A DNA stretch of 64,000 bases from Streptomyces cinerochromogenes (GTDB lineage Bacteria > Actinomycetota > Actinomycetes > Streptomycetales > Streptomycetaceae): positions 248,001-312,000 of the forward strand of contig NZ_BMRM01000001.1 in the NCBI RefSeq assembly GCF_014648635.1, read 5' to 3'. This document shows positions 31,710-40,806 of this stretch, piece by piece. The notes beneath the pieces are model-generated. The model worked only from the letters and a program-made list of their open reading frames with translations. It ran no database searches and was not told where the DNA came from. The first letter of the stretch is position 1. Each line of letters begins with the position of its first letter. The position numbers and the translations under genes are program-made.

Positions 31710-33643
31710 CGGACCGGCATCATCTGCTCGTGCACGGCGCCACCTTCGCCGCCGTGGGCGACCGTGGCGACATCAGCGGGGTGCGAGGCGGCGGCACCCC
31801 GGACGGGCTGTTCGTCCGGGACGCCCGGCACCTCAGCCGCTGGCAGCTCACCGTCGACGGCGCGGTGCCCGAGGTGCTCACCCCGGTCACGGACGGGGAC
31901 GCGGCCCGCTGCGTCCTCGTCCCGCGCGGCGGCCGGCAGGAGCCCCCGGCCCACACCCTGTTCCGGGAACAGGCCGTGGGCGACAGCTCGTTCGTGGAAT
32001 CGGTCAAGGTGACCAGCAACCGGCCGGTGCCCACCACCGTCCGGCTCGCGCTCACCGTCGACGCCGACTTCACCGACCAGTTCGAACTCCGCTCCGACCA
32101 CCGCACCTACATAAAGGCCGGCGCCGTACGCTCCCGCGAGGTCCTCGACGACGGCATCGAGTTCACCTACCGGCGCGCGGAGTGGCGCTCCTGTACGACG
32201 ATCACCGCCGACCCGGCCCCCGACGCCGTGGAGGAGACCGGCACCGGCGCCCGCCGCCTGGTGTGGAGCCTCGACCTCGACCCGCACGGCACCACCGAGC
32301 TGCTGCTGCGGGTGATCGCCCGCCCGCACGGCGAGAAGCGCGCCCTGCGCGTGCCCCGCGACCCCGCCGCCGTGCACGGGCAACTCCTCGACCGGGAAGC
32401 CGAGTTCATGGAGGGCGTGGCCTTCCCGACCGGCTGGCCGGAGCTGTCCGCCGCCTGCGCCCGGGGCCTCGCCGACCTCGCGGCGCTCCAGGTACCGGCC
32501 ACCGGACCGGACGGCGAGGAGCTGCGCGTACCGGCGGCGGGCGCGCCCTGGTTCCTCACCCTGCTGGGCCGCGACGCGCTCCTCACCTCCCTGTTCGCCC
32601 TGCCGTACCGCCCCGGGCTGGCCGCCGCCACCCTGCCCGCGCTCGCCGCCACCCAGGCCACCGGCACCGGCGGCGCCCCGGTCGCCCAGCCCGGCAAGAT
32701 CGTGCACGAGGTACGGCACGGCGAGCTGGCCCACTTCGGCCAGGTGCCCTTCCGCCGCTACTACGGCTCGGTCGACGCCACCCCGCTCTTCCTGGTCCTG
32801 CTCGGCGCCTACGTCGAACAGACCGGCGACACGGACCTGGCCCGCCGCCTGGAGCCGCACGCCCGCGCGGCGATCGGCTGGATGCTGGACCACGGCGGCC
32901 TCACCTCGCGCGGCTACCTCGTCTACCGTGCCGACGAGGGCGGCCTCGCCAACCAGAACTGGAAGGACTCCCCTGGCGCGATCTGCTGCGCCGACGGCAC
33001 CCGGCCCACCGGCGCGGTGATGGCGGCGGGCGCCCAGGGCTACGCCTACGACGCGCTGCGCCGCACGGCGGGGGTGGCGCGGTCGGTGTGGGCGGACGAG
33101 ACGTACGCCGCGTTACTGGAGCAGGCGGCGGCCGACCTCCGGGACCGCTTCCAGCGGGACTTCTGGATGCGGGAGCAGTCCTTCCCGGCGCTGGCGCTGG
33201 ACGACCGGGGCCGGCAGATCGACGCGCTGGCCTCCGACGCGGGACACCTGCTGTGGTCGGGGCTGCTGGACAAGGAGTACGGCGAGGTGGTGGGCCGACG
33301 GCTGCTGGAGCCGGACTTCTTCTCCGGATGGGGCGTCCGCACGGTCGCCGCCGGACAGCCGGCGTACCACCCGCTCTCCTACCACCGCGGCTCGGTCTGG
33401 CCGCACGACAACGCCCTGATCGCCCTGGGGCTCGCCCGGTACGGGCTGCACGACGAGGCCCGCACGGTCGCCCACGCGCTGGTCGACGCGGCGACGAGGG
33501 GCGGGCACCGACTGCCGGAGGTCCTGGCGGGCTACGGCCGCACCCCCCAGGGCTCGCCGGTGCCGTACCCGCACGCGTGCGGCAGGGAGGCCCGGTCGGC
33601 GGCGGCACCCCTGGCGCTGCTGACGGCGGTGGGAGGCGCCTGA
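31706..33643 (+). CDS. Glycogen debranching-type amylo-alpha-1,6-glucosidase with TTA codon
   Basis: A 645-residue protein with an N-terminal GDE_N-like domain (about 1-195: GTPDGLFVRDARHLSRWQL, ITADPAPDAVEE) and a C-terminal alpha/alpha-barrel glucosidase domain (about 230-640: WFLTLLGRDALLTSLFALPY, LANQNWKDSP, SVWPHDNALIALGLARYG). This layout belongs to proteins annotated as glycogen debranching enzymes; the true substrate could be another alpha-glucoside. A TTA leucine codon at 33113-33115 is in frame (in ETYAALLEQ), so translation should need the bldA tRNA. It overlaps the GH63-like gene by 4 bases, which implies a two-enzyme operon facing the ROK regulator. Confidence 0.88.
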   Translation: MTDRHHLLVHGATFAAVGDRGDISGVRGGGTPDGLFVRDARHLSRWQLTVDGAVPEVLTPVTDGDAARCVLVPRGGRQEPPAHTLFREQAVGDSSFVESVKVTSNRPVPTTVRLALTVDADFTDQFELRSDHRTYIKAGAVRSREVLDDGIEFTYRRAEWRSCTTITADPAPDAVEETGTGARRLVWSLDLDPHGTTELLLRVIARPHGEKRALRVPRDPAAVHGQLLDREAEFMEGVAFPTGWPELSAACARGLADLAALQVPATGPDGEELRVPAAGAPWFLTLLGRDALLTSLFALPYRPGLAAATLPALAATQATGTGGAPVAQPGKIVHEVRHGELAHFGQVPFRRYYGSVDATPLFLVLLGAYVEQTGDTDLARRLEPHARAAIGWMLDHGGLTSRGYLVYRADEGGLANQNWKDSPGAICCADGTRPTGAVMAAGAQGYAYDALRRTAGVARSVWADETYAALLEQAAADLRDRFQRDFWMREQSFPALALDDRGRQIDALASDAGHLLWSGLLDKEYGEVVGRRLLEPDFFSGWGVRTVAAGQPAYHPLSYHRGSVWPHDNALIALGLARYGLHDEARTVAHALVDAATRGGHRLPEVLAGYGRTPQGSPVPYPHACGREARSAAAPLALLTAVGGA

Positions 33644-33716
33644 GGTGCCGGGGGATTGACCAGCTGTTTGCCCGGCCGTCCTGAACGGTGGTTTCCCGCG
33701 GGCCGTACGGGAGGGC

Positions 33717-35441
33717 ATGAGTGCGCTCCAGTCAGCCGAGGAGACCGTCCCCGACGAGGTCACCGCGCCCGTGTCCAGGCAGCGCTGGCGGGAGCGGTAC
33801 CCCACCGCCGTTCAGGCCCTGTCCGTCACCGTCACCGTCCTCGCCGCCGCCCTCGTCGTCGCCGCGCTGGTGATGCCCGCCACGGTGGTCCGGCTGGGGC
33901 CCGCGAAGTTCTTCCGCATACCCGCGGAAGCGGTCATCGGGGCCGCCGTCCTGCTCGCGCTGCCGCGGCGGCCCCGGGTGGTGGTGGCGGCGGTGTCCGG
34001 GGTGCTGCTCGGGATCATGACCGTGCTGAACGCGCTGGACATGGGGTTCAACCAGTACCTCGGCCGCGATTTCAACGTCGTACTGGACTGGAGCCTGTTC
34101 GGCGACGCGGAGTCGTACCTGGAGGACTCCCTGGGCCGTACGACCACGATCGCCGCGGTGGCCGGGGTGATCGCCCTGATCCTGCTGCTGTGCGTGCTGC
34201 TGGCCCTGTCCGTGGTCCGGCTGGGCAACCTCCTCGCCCGCCACCCCCAGGCCGCGACGCGGGGCACGCTGGTCGCCGGGGTCGTCTGGATCACCTGTTC
34301 CTCCCTCGGCCTCCAGATGGCCGGTGTGCCGCTCGCCTCCGACCGCACCGCGACCGCGCTGAAGGCACAGGCCCGCCGGGTCTCGGACACGCTGGAGGAC
34401 GAGGCCGAGTTCGAGAAGGTGGCCCGGGTCGACGCGTTCGGGAACACGCCCGGCAGCCAGCTGGTCCCCGATCTGCGCGGCAAGGACGTGGTCTTCACCT
34501 TCATCGAGAGCTACGGCCGGAGCGCGATCGAGGACCCGGTCATGGCGCCCGGCGTCGACCGGACCCTCGACATCCGCACCAAGGCCCTGGCCAAGGCCGG
34601 CTTCCACGCCAAGAGCGGCTGGCTGACCTCGGCGACCTACGGCGGCAGCAGCTGGCTCGGTCACTCCACCACCATGTCGGGCCTGTGGATCAGCAACCAG
34701 CAGCGCTACCGCACGGTCATGGCCAGCGACCACCTCAGCCTGACGGAGGCGTTCCGGAAGACCGGCGCGTTCGACACGGTCGGGGTCATGCCGGGGGTGC
34801 AGAAGGGGTGGCCGGAGCAGAAGTGGTACGGCCTGGACAAGGTGTACAACGCCTTCCAGCTCGGCTACCGGGGCCCCAAGTTCAGCTGGTCGACCATGCC
34901 CGACCAGTACGCGCTCCAGCAGTACCAGGAACGGGTGCACAGCAAGCCGCCGGCCAAGGGCAGGTCGCGGATGTCCCTGCTCATCCTGACCTCCAGCCAC
35001 CAGCCCTGGGCGCCCATCCCGAAGATGGTCGGCTGGGACCGGCTCGGCGACGGCTCCGTCTTCAAGGGCATCGAGGCGGCGGGCAACAAGGCGGAGGACG
35101 TCATCGCCGACAGCACCAGGTCCCGGGAGGAGTACGGCAAGTCGATCCAGTACTCGGTCACCGCGCTGACCGAGTGGCTGGAGCGCTACGGCACCAAGGA
35201 CACCGTCCTGGTCTTCCTCGGCGACCACCAGCCCATCGCGCGCGTCAGCGGCAACCACGCCAGCCGCGACGTCCCGGTGTCGATCGTCGCCAAGGACCCG
35301 AAGCTGCTCGACCACATCGCCGACTGGAACTGGACGGACGGCCTCCGCCCCGCCCACGACGCCCCGGTCTGGAAGATGAGCTCCTTCCGCGACCGCTTCC
35401 TGCGGGCTTACGGCTCTGCTCCGCATCCGAGGAAGGGCTGA
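33717..35441 (+). CDS. LtaS-like sulfatase-domain membrane protein
   Basis: A 574-residue protein with four to five N-terminal membrane helices (about 30-215) and an extracellular sulfatase/alkaline-phosphatase-fold domain (about 255-530). Motifs are DVVFTFIESYGRSAIEDP, SATYGGSSWLGHSTTMSGL (probable nucleophile and substrate loop) and VLVFLGDHQPIARVSGNHASRDVP. It resembles lipoteichoic acid synthase and phosphoethanolamine transferase relatives. A role in envelope glycerophosphate polymer or teichoic-type modification is plausible but unproved. Its stop lies 3 bases from the convergent dihydrouridine synthase stop. Confidence 0.82.
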   Translation: MSALQSAEETVPDEVTAPVSRQRWRERYPTAVQALSVTVTVLAAALVVAALVMPATVVRLGPAKFFRIPAEAVIGAAVLLALPRRPRVVVAAVSGVLLGIMTVLNALDMGFNQYLGRDFNVVLDWSLFGDAESYLEDSLGRTTTIAAVAGVIALILLLCVLLALSVVRLGNLLARHPQAATRGTLVAGVVWITCSSLGLQMAGVPLASDRTATALKAQARRVSDTLEDEAEFEKVARVDAFGNTPGSQLVPDLRGKDVVFTFIESYGRSAIEDPVMAPGVDRTLDIRTKALAKAGFHAKSGWLTSATYGGSSWLGHSTTMSGLWISNQQRYRTVMASDHLSLTEAFRKTGAFDTVGVMPGVQKGWPEQKWYGLDKVYNAFQLGYRGPKFSWSTMPDQYALQQYQERVHSKPPAKGRSRMSLLILTSSHQPWAPIPKMVGWDRLGDGSVFKGIEAAGNKAEDVIADSTRSREEYGKSIQYSVTALTEWLERYGTKDTVLVFLGDHQPIARVSGNHASRDVPVSIVAKDPKLLDHIADWNWTDGLRPAHDAPVWKMSSFRDRFLRAYGSAPHPRKG

Positions 35442-35444
35442 CGG

Positions 35445-36578
35445 TCACCCGCCCGACGTGTCGAGTTCGGCGTCCTCCGTGACGCCCGCGCAGTCGTACG
35501 GGTCCTTCAGCCAGCCGTCCGGCAGCACCACCCGGTTGTTGCCGGACGTACGCCCGCGCGGGCCCTCCGCGCCGGACGGCCACGGCTGGTCCAGGTCCAG
35601 TTCGTCGAGGCCGGACCGCAGCTCCTGAAGGGACGACGTGATCGCGAGCCGCTTGCGCATCTCGGAGCCGACCGCGAAGCCCTTCAGGTACCAGGCGACG
35701 TGCTTGCGGAAGTCGACCACGCCCTTGGACTCGTCGCCGCTCCACTCACCGAGCAGCGTGGCGTGCCGGACCATGACGTCGGCGACCTCCCGCAGGGTCG
35801 GCCGTACGTAGTCCTCGGTACGCCCCTCGAACCCGGCCACCAGGTCCGCGAACAGCCACGGCCGGCCCAGGCAGCCACGGCCGACCACGACCCCGTCGCA
35901 GCCGGTCTCCCGCACCATGCGCAGCGCGTCCTCGGCCGACCAGATGTCGCCGTTGCCGAGCACGGGGATCTCCGGCACGTGCTCCTTCAGCCGGGCGATG
36001 GCGTCCCAGTCGGCGGTGCCGCCGTAGTGCTGGGCGGCCGTACGACCGTGCAGGGCGATGGCCGTCACGCCCTCCTCCACGGCGATGCGGCCGGCGTCCA
36101 GGTAGGTGATGTGGTCGTCGTCGATGCCCTTGCGCATCTTCATGGTGACGGGAAGGTCACCGGCACCGCTCACGGCCTCCCTGAGGATGGCCCGCAGCAG
36201 GTTCCGCTTGTACGGCAGCGCCGAGCCGCCGCCCTTGCGCGTGACCTTGGGCACCGGGCAGCCGAAGTTCAGGTCGATGTGGTCGGCCAGGCCCTCCTCC
36301 GCGATCATGCGGACGGCCTTGCCGACGGTCGCGGGGTCGACGCCGTACAGCTGGATCGAGCGCGGCTGCTCGCTCGCGTCGAACCTGATCAGCTGCATGG
36401 TCTTCTCGTTGCGTTCGACCAGCGCCCGGGTGGTGATCATCTCGCTGACGAACAGGCCCTTGCCGCCGCTGAACTCCCGGCACAGGGTGCGGAAGGGCGC
36501 GTTGGTGATCCCCGCCATGGGTGCGAGCACGACGGGCGGCGTCACGGCGTGCGGTCCGATGGAGAGCGGGTGGGTCAT
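35445..36578 (-). CDS. dus: tRNA dihydrouridine synthase
   Basis: This 377-residue FMN enzyme reduces uridine to dihydrouridine in tRNA D-loops. The barrel motifs are LAPMAGITNAPFR near the N-terminus, IDLNFGCPVPKVTRKGGGSAL with catalytic C107, MKMRKGIDDDH, and LGNGDIWSAEDAL, VVVGRGCLGRPWLF towards the end, binding FMN phosphate. It fits the DusB-like group common in actinobacteria. The C-terminal extension beyond the helical domain (about 330-377) is low-complexity. The gene is monocistronic. Confidence 0.93.
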   Translation of the reverse strand: MTHPLSIGPHAVTPPVVLAPMAGITNAPFRTLCREFSGGKGLFVSEMITTRALVERNEKTMQLIRFDASEQPRSIQLYGVDPATVGKAVRMIAEEGLADHIDLNFGCPVPKVTRKGGGSALPYKRNLLRAILREAVSGAGDLPVTMKMRKGIDDDHITYLDAGRIAVEEGVTAIALHGRTAAQHYGGTADWDAIARLKEHVPEIPVLGNGDIWSAEDALRMVRETGCDGVVVGRGCLGRPWLFADLVAGFEGRTEDYVRPTLREVADVMVRHATLLGEWSGDESKGVVDFRKHVAWYLKGFAVGSEMRKRLAITSSLQELRSGLDELDLDQPWPSGAEGPRGRTSGNNRVVLPDGWLKDPYDCAGVTEDAELDTSGG

Positions 36579-36631
36579 CGTCAGGGCTCCGGGACGGATC
36601 TACGGCGGCAGGGGCAAGGCTCCATTGTCCC

Positions 36632-37618
36632 TCACCCGGCCGGGCGCTCGTCCGGCAGCTCGGCCAGCCGCTCCAGCCGCTCCTCGCTCTCCTCGTCCGC
36701 GGGCAGGTAGGCGACCACCCGGTGGGCCGGGGCCTGCGGGGCCAGCCACATGTTCCGGTGCTCCAGCCGGACCAGCCCGACCACCGGGTGCCGGTACCGC
36801 TTGACGTGCGGGGACATCGGCGCCACCTCGTGCCGTTCCCACAGCTCGCGGAACTCGGCGGAGACCCCGAGGAGCCGGTTCAGCTGCTGCTTCCACGCGG
36901 GCTCGGCCACATGCTCGGCCATGGCCGCCCGGTACTTGGCGATGAGGTCCCGCAGCATCTCGTCCCGGTCCAGGAAGTCCCGCCGCCAGCGCTCGCTGGT
37001 GGTCAGCAGCCACAGGCAGTTCCGGTCGGCCGGGGGCAGCACGGCGGGGTCGCCGAAGAGCTGGGCGAAGGGGCGGTTGGCGGCGAGGACGTCGTAGCGG
37101 GCGTTCTGGAGGGAGGCCGGGTAGGGGGCGAGGCGTTGAACGACCTTCAGCGCGGTCTTCGACGCGACCGGGCACTCGGCCTCGGTGCGCGGGTCGGCGG
37201 TCCCGGCGAGGGCGAACAGGTGGGCGCGCTCGGTGGGGTCCATGAGCAGGGCGCGGGCGACGGCGTCCAGTACCTGCGCGGAGACGTGGGCGGCCCGCGC
37301 CTGCTCGATCCACGTGTACCAGGTGACGCCGACCGCGGAGAGCTGGGCGACCTCCTCGCGGCGCAGCCCGGGGGTACGGCGGCGGGGGCCGCGGGGCAGG
37401 CCCACCTGCTCCGGGGTGATCCGCTCGCGCCGGCTGCGCAGGAAGGCGGCCAGTTCCCGCCGCCGGATCACGGTGGTCCGCTCGGCGGGCGCCGGCCTCA
37501 CCCCGGTCGTCCCGGACGCCCGCGGCACCTCGGACGGCTCAGGCGTCCGGGCCGCCCACGGCTCCTGCTCGGCTGTCTCGTCGGTCCCCTCGGTCTGCTC
37601 GGGCGCTGCGGTGGTCAT
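36632..37618 (-). CDS. MmyB-like helix-turn-helix regulator (module 1)
   Basis: A 328-residue regulator with an N-terminal helix-turn-helix (about 55-125: ELAAFLRSRRERITPEQVGL, RRRTPGLRREEVAQLSAVGVTWYTWIEQAR) and a C-terminal MmyB-type ligand-binding domain thought to bind a fatty-acid-like molecule (AYPASL-like NARYDVLAANRPFAQLFGD, RFLDRDEML). The first 50 residues are low-complexity. The ATG at 37618 is chosen over an in-frame upstream codon. It is divergent from an MFS exporter across paired GTAC operators. Its close paralogue, with the same partner type, lies 7 kb away. Confidence 0.9.
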   Translation of the reverse strand: MTTAAPEQTEGTDETAEQEPWAARTPEPSEVPRASGTTGVRPAPAERTTVIRRRELAAFLRSRRERITPEQVGLPRGPRRRTPGLRREEVAQLSAVGVTWYTWIEQARAAHVSAQVLDAVARALLMDPTERAHLFALAGTADPRTEAECPVASKTALKVVQRLAPYPASLQNARYDVLAANRPFAQLFGDPAVLPPADRNCLWLLTTSERWRRDFLDRDEMLRDLIAKYRAAMAEHVAEPAWKQQLNRLLGVSAEFRELWERHEVAPMSPHVKRYRHPVVGLVRLEHRNMWLAPQAPAHRVVAYLPADEESEERLERLAELPDERPAG

Positions 37619-37651
37619 GGCACCAGGGTGCCGTCCGGTCGTCACCCCGTT

Positions 37652-37694
37652 CCAGTTGGTGCCGGTACCTGGACAACCGCCGCCTGGTACCCGG
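37652..37694. promoter_or_regulatory. Paired GTAC-centred operators between MmyB regulator 1 and MFS exporter 1
   Basis: Two sites, GCCGGTACCTGG (centre 37666.5) and CCTGGTACCCGG (centre 37688.5), lie exactly 22 bp apart. The first is 48.5 bp from the regulator start and the second 31.5 bp from the exporter start. The same core, spacing and distances recur in module 2, so they are probably binding sites of the MmyB-like regulator. Confidence 0.65.
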
Positions 37695-37719
37695 CTGGGG
37701 CCTGCCGCAGGGTCGTGGC

Positions 37720-39201
37720 GTGACCACGACGACCTCGCCCATGACCGCCGCCCCGTCCCGGGCGGCCCTGAGCCCCCTCGGCCTGTTCACCCTGCTCCTC
37801 GGCACCGCGCTCCCGATGATCGACTTCTTCGTCGTGAACGTGGCGCTGCCGACGATCGAACGGGACCTGCACGCACCCCCGGCCACCCTGGAGATGGTGG
37901 TGGCCGGGTACGCGGTGGCGTACGCCGTGCTCCTCGTCCTCGGCGGCCGGCTCGGGGACTCGTACGGCCGGAGGCGGCTGTTCCTGTGGGGGGTGGCCGG
38001 TTTCGGGCTGACCTCGCTGGCCTGCGGGCTGGCGCCGGGCGCCTGGTGGCTGGTGGCCGCGCGGGTGGCACAGGGTGCCGCGTCGGCGGCGCTGCTGCCG
38101 CAGGTGCTGGCCACCCTCCACGCCACGACGTCCGGGGAGCGCCGGGCCCGCGCGGTCGCCCTGTACGGCTCGGTGGGCGGGGTGTCCGTCGTGCTCGGGC
38201 AGGTGCTGGGCGGGGTGCTGGTCGCCGCCGATCCCGCGGGCACCGGCTGGCGCGCGGTGTTCCTGGTGAACGTGCCGGTGGCGGTGGCCGCGTTCGGCTG
38301 TGCGCTGCGCTCGGTGCCGGACAGCCGGGCGGAGCGGCCGGCGCGCGCCGATCTCGCCGGTACGGCGCTGCTGGCGGCGGCGCTGACCGCGCTGCTGCTG
38401 CCGCTGACCGAGGGCCGGGCGGCGGGCTGGCCGGTGTGGTCGGTGCGGCTGCTGTGCGCGGCACCGCTCATCGCCGTGGCCTTCCACGTCGTGGAACGGC
38501 GGGTGGAACGTACGACGGGCGGCGCGCTGCTGCCGCCGTCGCTCCTCGCGGCCGGCGAGGTGCGCCGGGGGCTGCTGCTGGGCCTGCCGGTGTTCGTCGG
38601 CTTCGCGGGCTGGATGTTCGTGACGGCGGTCACGCTGCAGCAGGGCCTCGGGTACGGGGCGCTGCGGGCGGGGCTGACGCTGGTGCCGATGGGGGTGGCG
38701 CAGTTCGCCGCGTCGATGCTGGCGCCACGTGCCGTACGGCGGTTCGGCGGGCGCGCGGTGACGCTGGCGGCGGTCGTCCACATCGCGGGCCTCGCGACCC
38801 TGGCGGCGACCGCGCTGCTGGGGCCGTGGCCGCGCCTGAGCCCGCTCGCGCTCGCCCCCGGACTGGCACTGTGCGGGGTGGGCCAGGGCCTTGAGCTGCC
38901 GTTGTACTTCCGCTTCCTGCTGGCGGCGATCCCGGACCGGCTGGCGGGCGCGGGCAGCGGGCTGGCGGCCACGCTCCAGCAGTCGTGCCTGGCCGTCGGG
39001 GTCGCGACGCTGGGTTCGCTGTTCCTGTCCCTGGTGCCGGGAGCGGGGATGCGGAAGGCGCTGGCGGTGGTGCTGGCGGTGCAGGCGGCGGGCCTCGCGG
39101 CGCTGGCCGCACTGGGACCGGCCCGTTCCGCACTGGGCCCGACCCGTTCCGCACCGGGCCCGGCCCGCTCCTCCGGTCGTCCGGCGGAGGATCATGTATG
39201 A
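37720..39201 (+). CDS. MFS drug exporter, DHA2-like (module 1)
   Basis: A 493-residue efflux protein of the major facilitator superfamily with about 14 predicted helices. Visible features include LPMIDFFVVNVALPTI, GGRLGDSYGRRRLF (conserved loop motif), LLPQVLATLHATTSGERRARAVALYGSVGG (seen as LYGSVGGVSVVLGQVLGG) and a proline/alanine-rich tail. It starts at a GTG. It is divergent from the MmyB-like regulator and strongly similar to the exporter at 44408. It is likely proton-driven export of a hydrophobic compound; the substrate is unknown. Confidence 0.9.
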   Translation: MTTTTSPMTAAPSRAALSPLGLFTLLLGTALPMIDFFVVNVALPTIERDLHAPPATLEMVVAGYAVAYAVLLVLGGRLGDSYGRRRLFLWGVAGFGLTSLACGLAPGAWWLVAARVAQGAASAALLPQVLATLHATTSGERRARAVALYGSVGGVSVVLGQVLGGVLVAADPAGTGWRAVFLVNVPVAVAAFGCALRSVPDSRAERPARADLAGTALLAAALTALLLPLTEGRAAGWPVWSVRLLCAAPLIAVAFHVVERRVERTTGGALLPPSLLAAGEVRRGLLLGLPVFVGFAGWMFVTAVTLQQGLGYGALRAGLTLVPMGVAQFAASMLAPRAVRRFGGRAVTLAAVVHIAGLATLAATALLGPWPRLSPLALAPGLALCGVGQGLELPLYFRFLLAAIPDRLAGAGSGLAATLQQSCLAVGVATLGSLFLSLVPGAGMRKALAVVLAVQAAGLAALAALGPARSALGPTRSAPGPARSSGRPAEDHV

Positions 39202-39239
39202 CTCATTAGTTAGACGCACTATTGAGTTGGGCGTAGGAT
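39201..39239 (+). promoter_or_regulatory. Palindromic operator and leaderless promoter of the DHA2 exporter
   Basis: ACTCATTAG (39201-39209) and CTATTGAGT (39219-39227) are inverted arms with one mismatch and a 9-base spacer. TTAGAC (39210-39215) and TAGGAT (39234-39239) are spaced 18 bp as -35 and -10, and the ATG at 39246 lies 7 bases after the -10, so the transcript is probably leaderless. The regulator is not obvious. Confidence 0.55.
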
Positions 39240-39245
39240 GGGACC

Positions 39246-40706
39246 ATGCCCGAGTTGAGTCCTCGCCGACGCCTGCTCGTGCTCGCGATCTGCTGTATGA
39301 GCCTGCTCATCGTGAGCCTCGACAACACCGCGCTGAACGTCGCCCTGCCCTCGATGCAGCGCGACCTGCACGCCACCACCTCCGGCCTGCAGTGGACGAT
39401 CGACGCCTACACGCTGGTCCTCGCCTCGCTGCTGATGCTCGCGGGTTCCACGGCCGACCGGATCGGGCGCAAACGCGTCTTCATGGCCGGCCTGACGGTG
39501 TTCACCGTCGGCTCCCTGCTCTGCTCCCTCGCCCCGAACCTGGAACTGCTCATCGTGTTCCGCATGGTCCAGGCGGTGGGCGGCTCGATGCTCAACCCGG
39601 TCGCCATGTCGATCATCACCAACACCTTCACCGACCCCCGCGAACGCGCCCGCGCGATCGGTGTGTGGGGCGCGGTGGTCGGCATCTCCATGGCGGCGGG
39701 CCCCCTGGTCGGCGGCCTGCTGGTGCAGTCGGTCGGCTGGCGCGCCATCTTCTGGGTCAACCTGCCCGTCGGTCTCGCCGCCCTCCTCCTCACCCTCCGC
39801 TTCGTCCCCGAGTCCCGCGCACCCCGGGCCCGCCGCCCCGACCCGGTCGGGCAGCTGCTGGTGATCGCCCTGTTCGGCTCGCTGACGTACGCGATCATCG
39901 AGGCGCCGGAGTCGGGCGCCGCCCCGGTGGCACCGTTCGCGGTGATCGCCGCGGCCGCCCTCCTGACTCTCCTCCGGTACGAACCCCGGCGCCAGGAACC
40001 CCTCATCGAGCTGCGCTTCTTCCGCTCGGCACCGTTCAGCGGCGCCACGATGATCGCGATCAGCGCGTTCGCGGCCCTCGGCGGCTTCCTCTTCCTCTCC
40101 ACCCTGTACCTGCAGAACGTGCGCGGACTCGACGCCCTGCACGCGGGCCTGTGGATGCTGCCGATGGCCGTACCGACGTTCCTGTGCGCCCCGCTCTCGG
40201 GCCGCCTGGTCGGCAGCCGCGGCCCGCGCCTGCCCCTCCTGATCGCGGGTACGGCGATGACCGCGAGCAGCGTGCTCTTCGCCGCCTTCGAAGCGGAGAC
40301 GACGAACTCCACCCTGCTGCTCGGCTACGTCCTCTTCGGCATCGGCTTCGGCTTCGTCAACGCGCCGATCACCAACACGGCGGTCTCCGGCATGCCCCGC
40401 GCCCAGGCCGGAGTCGCCGCCGCCGTCGCCTCCACCAGCCGGCAGCTGGGCCAGACCCTCGGCGTCGCGGTGGTCGGCGCCGTCCTGGCCTCCGGCATCG
40501 GCTCGTCCCCGTACCGCCACGCCTTCGTCCCGGCAGCCCGCCCCGGCTGGTGGATCCTCACCGCCTGCGGCCTGTCCGTCCTCGTCCTGGGCCTCCTGAC
40601 CAGCGGCCGCTGGGCCCGCCGCACCGCCGAACGGACGGCGGAGAGCCTGGAGGCGGGCGAGATCCGGGAGGCCGTGGGGGTGGCCGGGGGCGCGGAGCGG
40701 GCGTAG
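39246..40706 (+). CDS. MFS transporter, DHA2 family drug:H+ antiporter
   Basis: A 486-residue exporter with about 14 helices. Motif C-like and loop signatures are LDNTALNVALPSMQRDL (seen as LDNTALNVALPSM), TADRIGRKRVFMAGL, GGSMLNPVAMSIITNTF and GPLVGGLLVQSVGWRAIFWVNLPVG, each part of the DHA2 pattern. It is not closely similar to the two module exporters around it. It has its own operator and leaderless promoter. Substrate unknown; candidates are antibiotics or dyes. Confidence 0.9.
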   Translation: MPELSPRRRLLVLAICCMSLLIVSLDNTALNVALPSMQRDLHATTSGLQWTIDAYTLVLASLLMLAGSTADRIGRKRVFMAGLTVFTVGSLLCSLAPNLELLIVFRMVQAVGGSMLNPVAMSIITNTFTDPRERARAIGVWGAVVGISMAAGPLVGGLLVQSVGWRAIFWVNLPVGLAALLLTLRFVPESRAPRARRPDPVGQLLVIALFGSLTYAIIEAPESGAAPVAPFAVIAAAALLTLLRYEPRRQEPLIELRFFRSAPFSGATMIAISAFAALGGFLFLSTLYLQNVRGLDALHAGLWMLPMAVPTFLCAPLSGRLVGSRGPRLPLLIAGTAMTASSVLFAAFEAETTNSTLLLGYVLFGIGFGFVNAPITNTAVSGMPRAQAGVAAAVASTSRQLGQTLGVAVVGAVLASGIGSSPYRHAFVPAARPGWWILTACGLSVLVLGLLTSGRWARRTAERTAESLEAGEIREAVGVAGGAERA

Positions 40707-40806
40707 GGGCCGCCCGCCAGGGGCCCGGGGCGTGCTGTCCGACGACGGCACGCCTCCGTTCGGAGCCAGGGCCGGCCCGCCCGCCACGCCGGGCGACACT
40801 GCCCCC

